DNA from: Janthinobacterium sp. 1_2014MBL_MicDiv
GTDB lineage: Bacteria > Pseudomonadota > Gammaproteobacteria > Burkholderiales > Burkholderiaceae_D
NCBI RefSeq assembly: GCF_001865675.1
Contig: NZ_CP011319.1
Span: forward strand, 248,001 to 312,000
Reading direction: 5' to 3'
DNA length: 64,000 nucleotides
Part shown: in pieces, positions 59,977-64,000 of the stretch
Layout: every line of letters begins with the position of its first letter
Position numbering within the stretch: position 1 is the stretch's first letter
Notes under the pieces: model-generated
The model's input: only the letters and a program-made list of their open reading frames with translations
Database searches by the model: none
Told to the model about the DNA's origin: nothing
Translations under genes and position numbers: made by a program

Positions 59977-60537
59977 ATGCCCCTGTCAACTCCCGTATCC
60001 CGGCGCGCCCTACGGCACTCCCGCGTTATCGACGTCCAAGCGTATCTGCGCGACGACGGCCTGTGGGATATTGACGCCCGTATCACCGATATCAAAAGCT
60101 ATGACGCGACCCTGGCCTCCGGCCCCCGTCCCGCCGGCGCCCCCCTGCATGACCTCCATTTACGCATTACCGTCGATCGCGAACTGACCATTGTCGAGGC
60201 CGAAGCTGCCTCCGATGCCGTGCCGTATCCCGGTTTTTGCGATACCATCGGCCCCGCCTACAGGGCGCTGATCGGTCTGAATCTATTGAAGAATTTCCGC
60301 CGCGACTTGAAACAGCGCCTGGCGGGAATCGCCGGCTGTACCCATTTGACCGAACTGGCGCAAGTCTTGCCGACTGCAACGGTTCAGGCATTTGCCGGCG
60401 ATGTCTGGTCGACCCGTGACGGTGCGAATGCTGACTTGTCGCATGAAAAGCCGTTTCAACTCGACAAATGCCACGCCCTGCGCACCGATGGCGGGGCAGT
60501 TGCACAGTATTACCCGCGCTGGGTAGCCAAGGCGTGA
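59977..60537 (+). CDS. DUF2889 domain protein
   Basis: A 186-residue protein of the DUF2889 family, unknown function. It opens MPLSTPVSRRALRHSRVIDV and has the conserved centre DGLWDIDARITDIKSYDATL, then PYPGFCDTIGPAYRALIGLN and LLKNFRRDLKQRLAGIAGCT, HLTELAQVLPTATVQAFAGD and the C-terminal DKCHALRTDGGAVAQYYPRW. The conserved Cys/His (AGCTHLTEL, DKCHAL) suggest metal binding, which is inference. It stands between recX and sucC. Confidence 0.82.
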   Translation: MPLSTPVSRRALRHSRVIDVQAYLRDDGLWDIDARITDIKSYDATLASGPRPAGAPLHDLHLRITVDRELTIVEAEAASDAVPYPGFCDTIGPAYRALIGLNLLKNFRRDLKQRLAGIAGCTHLTELAQVLPTATVQAFAGDVWSTRDGANADLSHEKPFQLDKCHALRTDGGAVAQYYPRWVAKA

Positions 60538-60615
60538 CCCCGGCGCTCTGTTTTTCCTGTTTTTTTTGCACCACTAACCGTATTTTTACAAATCAGTATC
60601 AGAAGGGAAGCCAGC

Positions 60616-61785
60616 ATGAAAATCCATGAGTATCAAGCCAAAGAAATCCTCCGGCAGCACGGAGTGACGGTACCACGCGGTATTCCGTGCATGTCCGTCG
60701 ACGAAGCCGTCAAGGCTGCGGAAACCCTGGGCGGTCCGGTATGGGTCGTCAAGGCGCAGATCCACGCAGGTGGCCGCGGCAAGGGCGGCGGCGTGAAAGT
60801 GGCAAAATCGATCGAACAGGTCAAGGAATACGCCGACCAGATCATGGGCATGCAGCTGATCACGCACCAGACCAGCGCCGAAGGCCAGAAAGTCAACCGC
60901 CTGCTGGTGGAAGAAGGCGCCGACATCAAACAGGAACTGTACGTTTCGCTGGTCACCGACCGCGTCACCCAGAAAATCGTCCTGATGGCTTCGTCCGAAG
61001 GCGGCATGGACATCGAAGAAGTGGCCGAGAGCCACCCTGAGAAGATCCACCACGTCACCATCGATCCGGGCGTAGGCCTGACCGATGCCCAGGCAGACGA
61101 CATCGCCGCCAAGATCGGCGTGCCTGCCGGTTCCATCGCCGACGCCCGCGTCAACCTGCAAGGCCTGTACAAAGCGTACTGGGAAACCGATTGCTCGCTG
61201 GCCGAAATCAACCCGCTGATCGTCACCGGCAGCGGCAAAGTCATCGCCCTGGACGCCAAGTTCAACTTTGACCCGAACGCCCTGTTCCGTCATCCGGAAA
61301 TCGTCGCCCTGCGCGATCTGGACGAAGAAGATCCAGCTGAAATCGAAGCGTCGAAATTCGACCTGGCCTACATCTCGCTCGACGGCAACATCGGTTGCCT
61401 GGTGAACGGCGCCGGCCTGGCCATGGCCACCATGGACACCATCAAGCTGTTCGGCGGCGAGCCAGCCAACTTCCTGGACGTCGGCGGCGGCGCCACGGCA
61501 GAAAAAGTGACCGAAGCGTTCAAGATCATGCTGAAAAACCCAGGCCTGAAAGCTATCCTGGTGAACATTTTCGGCGGCATCATGCGTTGCGACGTGATCG
61601 CCGAAGGCGTCATCGCCGCGGTGAAAGCCGTTTCGCTGAACGTACCGCTGGTCGTGCGCATGAAGGGCACCAACGAAGACCTGGGCAAGAAGATGCTGGC
61701 CGATTCCGGTCTGCCTATCATCGCAGCCGACACCATGGAAGATGCAGCCAAGAGCGTCGTTGCCGCTGCTGCCGGTCAAGCTTAA
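60616..61785 (+). CDS. sucC: succinyl-CoA synthetase beta subunit
   Basis: A 389-residue TCA-cycle enzyme subunit that binds ATP/ADP (or GTP) and succinate. The ATP-grasp domain begins MKIHEYQAKEILRQHGVTVP, then GGPVWVVKAQIHAGGRGKGG, LVEEGADIKQELYVSLVTDR, ADCSLAEINPLIV-like ETDCSLAEINPLIV, and GLAMATMDTIKLFGGEPANF. The C-terminal domain has VNIFGGIMRCDVIAEGVI. AAGGGAAG precedes the ATG. sucD follows after 13 bases. Confidence 0.97.
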   Translation: MKIHEYQAKEILRQHGVTVPRGIPCMSVDEAVKAAETLGGPVWVVKAQIHAGGRGKGGGVKVAKSIEQVKEYADQIMGMQLITHQTSAEGQKVNRLLVEEGADIKQELYVSLVTDRVTQKIVLMASSEGGMDIEEVAESHPEKIHHVTIDPGVGLTDAQADDIAAKIGVPAGSIADARVNLQGLYKAYWETDCSLAEINPLIVTGSGKVIALDAKFNFDPNALFRHPEIVALRDLDEEDPAEIEASKFDLAYISLDGNIGCLVNGAGLAMATMDTIKLFGGEPANFLDVGGGATAEKVTEAFKIMLKNPGLKAILVNIFGGIMRCDVIAEGVIAAVKAVSLNVPLVVRMKGTNEDLGKKMLADSGLPIIAADTMEDAAKSVVAAAAGQA

Positions 61786-61798
61786 TTAAGGAATCAAC

Positions 61799-62680
61799 AT
61801 GTCCATTCTGATCAATAAAGATACCAAAGTCGTTACCCAAGGGATCACCGGCAAGACCGGCCAGTTCCACACCCGCGGTTGCCGCGACTACGCGAACGGC
61901 AAAGCTGCCTTCGTGGCAGGCGTGAACCCGAAGAAAGCCGGCGAAGACTTCGAAGGCATTCCTATTTTCGCTAACGTCACCGAAGCGAAAAAAGAAACCG
62001 GCGCCAACGTTTCCGTGATCTACGTACCGCCAGCAGGCGCGGCAGCGGCGATCTGGGAAGCTGTCGAAGCTGAAATGGATCTGGCCATTTGCATCACCGA
62101 AGGCATTCCTGTCCGTGACATGATGGCCCTGAAAGACCGCATGGCTAAAGCCAACAGCAAAACCTTGCTGCTGGGCCCTAACTGCCCAGGCTTGATCACG
62201 CCAGACGAAATCAAGATCGGCATCATGCCAGGCCACATCCACAAGAAGGGCCGTATCGGCGTGGTGTCGCGTTCGGGCACCCTGACCTATGAAGCAGTGG
62301 GTCAGCTGACCGCACTGGGCCTGGGCCAATCGTCGGCAGTCGGCATCGGCGGCGACCCGATCAACGGTCTGAAGCACATCGACATCATGAAGATGTTCAA
62401 TGACGATCCAGATACCGACGCGGTCATCATGATCGGCGAAATCGGCGGTCCGGATGAAGCCAACGCGGCTTATTGGATCAAAGACAACATGAAAAAACCG
62501 GTCGTTGGCTTCATCGCTGGCGTGACCGCTCCTCCAGGCAAGCGCATGGGCCACGCCGGCGCGCTGATCTCGGGCGGTGCCGATACGGCACAAGCCAAGC
62601 TGGAAATCATGGAAGCTTGCGGCATCACCGTGACCAAGAACCCGTCGGAAATGGCGCGTCTGCTGAAAGCCATGCTGTAA
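61799..62680 (+). CDS. sucD: succinyl-CoA synthetase alpha subunit
   Basis: A 293-residue CoA-binding subunit that carries the phosphohistidine intermediate. The CoA-binding region is VVTQGITGKTGQFHTRGCRD; LLLGPNCPGLITPDEIKIGI and RSGTLTYEAVGQLTALGLGQ follow. The active-site histidine is His252 in MGHAGALISGGADTAQ. Codon usage of sucCD is unlike its neighbours (more A/T-ending codons), fitting high expression. A strong terminator follows. Confidence 0.97.
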   Translation: MSILINKDTKVVTQGITGKTGQFHTRGCRDYANGKAAFVAGVNPKKAGEDFEGIPIFANVTEAKKETGANVSVIYVPPAGAAAAIWEAVEAEMDLAICITEGIPVRDMMALKDRMAKANSKTLLLGPNCPGLITPDEIKIGIMPGHIHKKGRIGVVSRSGTLTYEAVGQLTALGLGQSSAVGIGGDPINGLKHIDIMKMFNDDPDTDAVIMIGEIGGPDEANAAYWIKDNMKKPVVGFIAGVTAPPGKRMGHAGALISGGADTAQAKLEIMEACGITVTKNPSEMARLLKAML

Positions 62681-62703
62681 TTTCAGCCTGGTCGCCGCAG
62701 TAC

Positions 62704-62732
62704 AAAAAAGGAGCTTCGGCTCCTTTTTTTTG
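62704..62732 (+). terminator. Rho-independent terminator after sucD
   Basis: AAAAAAGGAGC, tetraloop TTCG, GCTCCTTTTTTTT, 24 bases after the sucD stop. The UUCG-type loop and T-run make this a textbook terminator. Confidence 0.95.
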
Positions 62733-62840
62733 TCTGTGCGCTACGGCGGATCGTGGCGCCGGGGGGACGAAAAGCGACCGATGGCGCCCAAATGCGTCGT
62801 TTTTCTTGCTTTCCTATCCCTTCCGCCCCATGCGCGCCGC

Positions 62841-62856
62841 TGGCATGGCGCTTGCA
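62841..62856 (+). promoter_or_regulatory. sigma-54 (RpoN) promoter of pilin gene
   Basis: TGGCATGGCGCTTGCA has GG at -24 and GC at -12 separated by exactly ten bases and differs from the consensus TGGCAC-N5-TTGCA by one base. It lies about 39 bases before the pilin ATG. Type IV pilin genes in many betaproteobacteria use RpoN with the PilR activator. Confidence 0.85.
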
Positions 62857-62894
62857 CCGTGCAGGACATGAGCATCTGCACAAGGGAGGAAACG

Positions 62895-63359
62895 ATGCGC
62901 GCGCAAAGCGGATTTACCCTGATAGAACTGATGATCGTCGTGGCCATCGCCGGCATCCTGGCGGCCGTGGCCATTCCCCAGTATGGCGACTACACGATGC
63001 GGGCCAAGGTCAGCAACGTGCTGGCCGCTGCCGCTCCGTTGAAGACGGCCGTGGCCCTGTGCGTGCAGGAAAATGGCGGCGCTGCAGCCATCTGCAGCAC
63101 GCCCGCCGCCAACGTGCCCGGCGTCATCCCGCTATTCACGCCGACGCGCGAAGTGGCCAGCGCCAAGGTCACGACGGGCGATATCGAGCTGACCCTGGCT
63201 GGCGATCTGGGCAATGGCGTGGGTGGCAAGATCGTGAAAATGACCTTGACGCCGGGCAGCAGCAGCCTGACGTGGATGAACAGCACCACGGTGACGAATG
63301 GGGCGGCGATCGAGGCCATCCTGAAGAACAATCCGCCACCGCCGGCGGCAACGCTGTGA
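62895..63359 (+). CDS. pilA: type IV major pilin-like protein
   Basis: A 154-residue type IV pilin. Leader of six residues (MRAQSG) is removed by the prepilin peptidase before Phe7; the mature N-terminus FTLIELMIVVAIAGILAAVA carries Glu5. A hydrophobic helix, then NVLAAAAPLKTAVALCVQEN. Two Cys in the N-terminal half (in ALCVQEN and AICSTP) could form a disulfide, whereas there is none at the C-terminus, where most major pilins have their D-loop. AGGGAGGA precedes the ATG. A sigma-54 promoter lies upstream. Alternative: a minor pilin. Confidence 0.87.
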   Translation: MRAQSGFTLIELMIVVAIAGILAAVAIPQYGDYTMRAKVSNVLAAAAPLKTAVALCVQENGGAAAICSTPAANVPGVIPLFTPTREVASAKVTTGDIELTLAGDLGNGVGGKIVKMTLTPGSSSLTWMNSTTVTNGAAIEAILKNNPPPPAATL

Positions 63360-63380
63360 GCGCCGACTGCCTGGCCGCCA

Positions 63381-64000
63381 TCAGACGATTTTTTGCCGGT
63401 CCGCGATTAGCGCTTCGTAGGTGAGGTTTTGCAGCAGCGTGTAATGGGTCGGTTCCAGGTCGATGAATTGCACGCCATACGTATAGATTTCGGGCGCGTC
63501 GGCCGCCTGGCCATGCGACGGCTTGCCGACGCTGACGTTCTGGATGCGGGCGCGCGTGTTGACGCGCATCTGGTGCTTGTTCGGCTGCACCAGCAGGGTA
63601 AAGCTCAGGGCCACGCCGTCGTCGTCGGGCGTGAGCATGCTGGGCGCCTCGATCAGCGCCCCGGAAACGCTGAGGTTGACGATGAACACGGGCACGGCCG
63701 CCACATCACGGTAGCTGAGCTGCGCGGGTATCTCCACCTTGACGCGCATCGCCGTGCGCAGGCTCGTGCCCTGTATGGTGTCGGGAAAGCTCAGGTGGAC
63801 ATAATTGAGGGGGCGGCCAAAGATGCGCAGCACGCTGCAGGAAAACGAACACACGGTAACGCCGGAAAACACGCGGATGGTCAGCTTGTCGCCCTCGTTG
63901 AGCATGATGGCGGCGCCGTTTTCCTGCGGAATCTTGACGATCAGATACTCATCCTTCACATAGCCGATCACGGTCGAGAAATGCTGGATGGGCTTGATGG
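63381..64000 (-). CDS. PilZ domain protein, partial (5' end beyond window)
   Basis: The 3' part of a gene, 196 codons from an internal GTG to the stop, and open further to the window edge. The PilZ domain, which binds cyclic-di-GMP, is shown by RTAMRVKVEIPAQL (RxxxR) followed by VNLSVSGALIEAP (NxSxxG). Upstream, 'VIGYVKDEYLIVKIPQENGA' and 'VFSGVTVCSFSCSVLRIFGR' form the N-terminal YcgR-type barrel. In-frame sequence before 63971 reads IQHFST and continues the domain, so the start is outside the window. It converges with the pilin gene. Such proteins tune motility; here pilus or flagellum control is open. Confidence 0.85.
   Translation of the reverse strand, partial: IKPIQHFSTVIGYVKDEYLIVKIPQENGAAIMLNEGDKLTIRVFSGVTVCSFSCSVLRIFGRPLNYVHLSFPDTIQGTSLRTAMRVKVEIPAQLSYRDVAAVPVFIVNLSVSGALIEAPSMLTPDDDGVALSFTLLVQPNKHQMRVNTRARIQNVSVGKPSHGQAADAPEIYTYGVQFIDLEPTHYTLLQNLTYEALIADRQKIV

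Noticed and set aside
1..64000. search for tRNA, rRNA, CRISPR repeats, insertion sequences and phage genes
   Set aside because: None seen by reading; no cloverleaf with CCA end, no regularly spaced repeats, no transposase or integrase. A tRNAscan or Infernal run could still find something missed by eye.

Overview
The window looks like ordinary chromosome of a GC-rich betaproteobacterium, most likely Oxalobacteraceae and close to Janthinobacterium. This rests on recognising protein sequences and on gene neighbourhoods typical of Burkholderiales: nadK-recN-hemH-grpE-dnaK-dnaJ, purM facing perM-hda-pcnB-folK-panB, and recA-recX-DUF2889-sucC-sucD. The exact genus is an inference. I see no rRNA, tRNA, CRISPR array, prophage or insertion sequence, and coding is dense throughout. 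Layout, 1-9.4 kb: small conserved proteins, a GIN-domain lipoprotein with glycine-serine repeats, a TetR regulator with a clear promoter and palindrome, a methyltransferase-rhodanese-TolC group, a LysR/EamA-like pair, glyoxalase I, OsmC and a secreted sugar dehydrogenase. 9.5-18.9 kb: a stress and maintenance block. nadK and recN lie behind a consensus LexA box. grpE and dnaK each have a sigma-32 promoter, dnaJ follows a terminator-like hairpin, and carbonic anhydrase closes the block. 19.6-24.1 kb: a TauD-type dioxygenase with a sulfonate/nitrate-type ABC transporter, ending against an ArgP-like regulator. 24.3-30.9 kb: PBP1A, a TRIC-like channel, and a possible envelope signalling set made of a secreted beta-propeller protein, an ECF sigma factor and a proline-rich membrane protein. 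32.3-40.6 kb: a polyamine uptake and breakdown operon (spuABC-like genes, potGHI transporter and an aldehyde dehydrogenase). It lacks the periplasmic binding protein and carries a Rho-independent terminator exactly where that gene would sit.  40.7-47.3 kb: pantothenate, folate, RNA polyadenylation and replication-control genes on the minus strand, with purM divergent. 47.3-52.7 kb: an MHS transporter, a GMC oxidoreductase, an IclR regulator and a pyrophosphate-dependent phosphofructokinase. 52.8-57.4 kb: a minus-strand operon running response regulator, histidine kinase, DUF4212 small subunit, Na+/solute symporter. 57.5-64 kb: recA with a LexA box and a strong hairpin before recX, a DUF2889 protein, succinyl-CoA synthetase, a type IV pilin behind a sigma-54 promoter, and a PilZ protein cut by the window end. 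The main regulatory logic visible directly in the DNA is SOS control (two LexA boxes), heat-shock control (two sigma-32 promoters), RpoN control of pilin, and several intra-operon hairpins that could grade expression. I found no clearly new system. The best candidates for follow-up are the sigma factor/proline-rich protein/beta-propeller set, the polyamine operon without its binding protein, and SOS control of NAD kinase.
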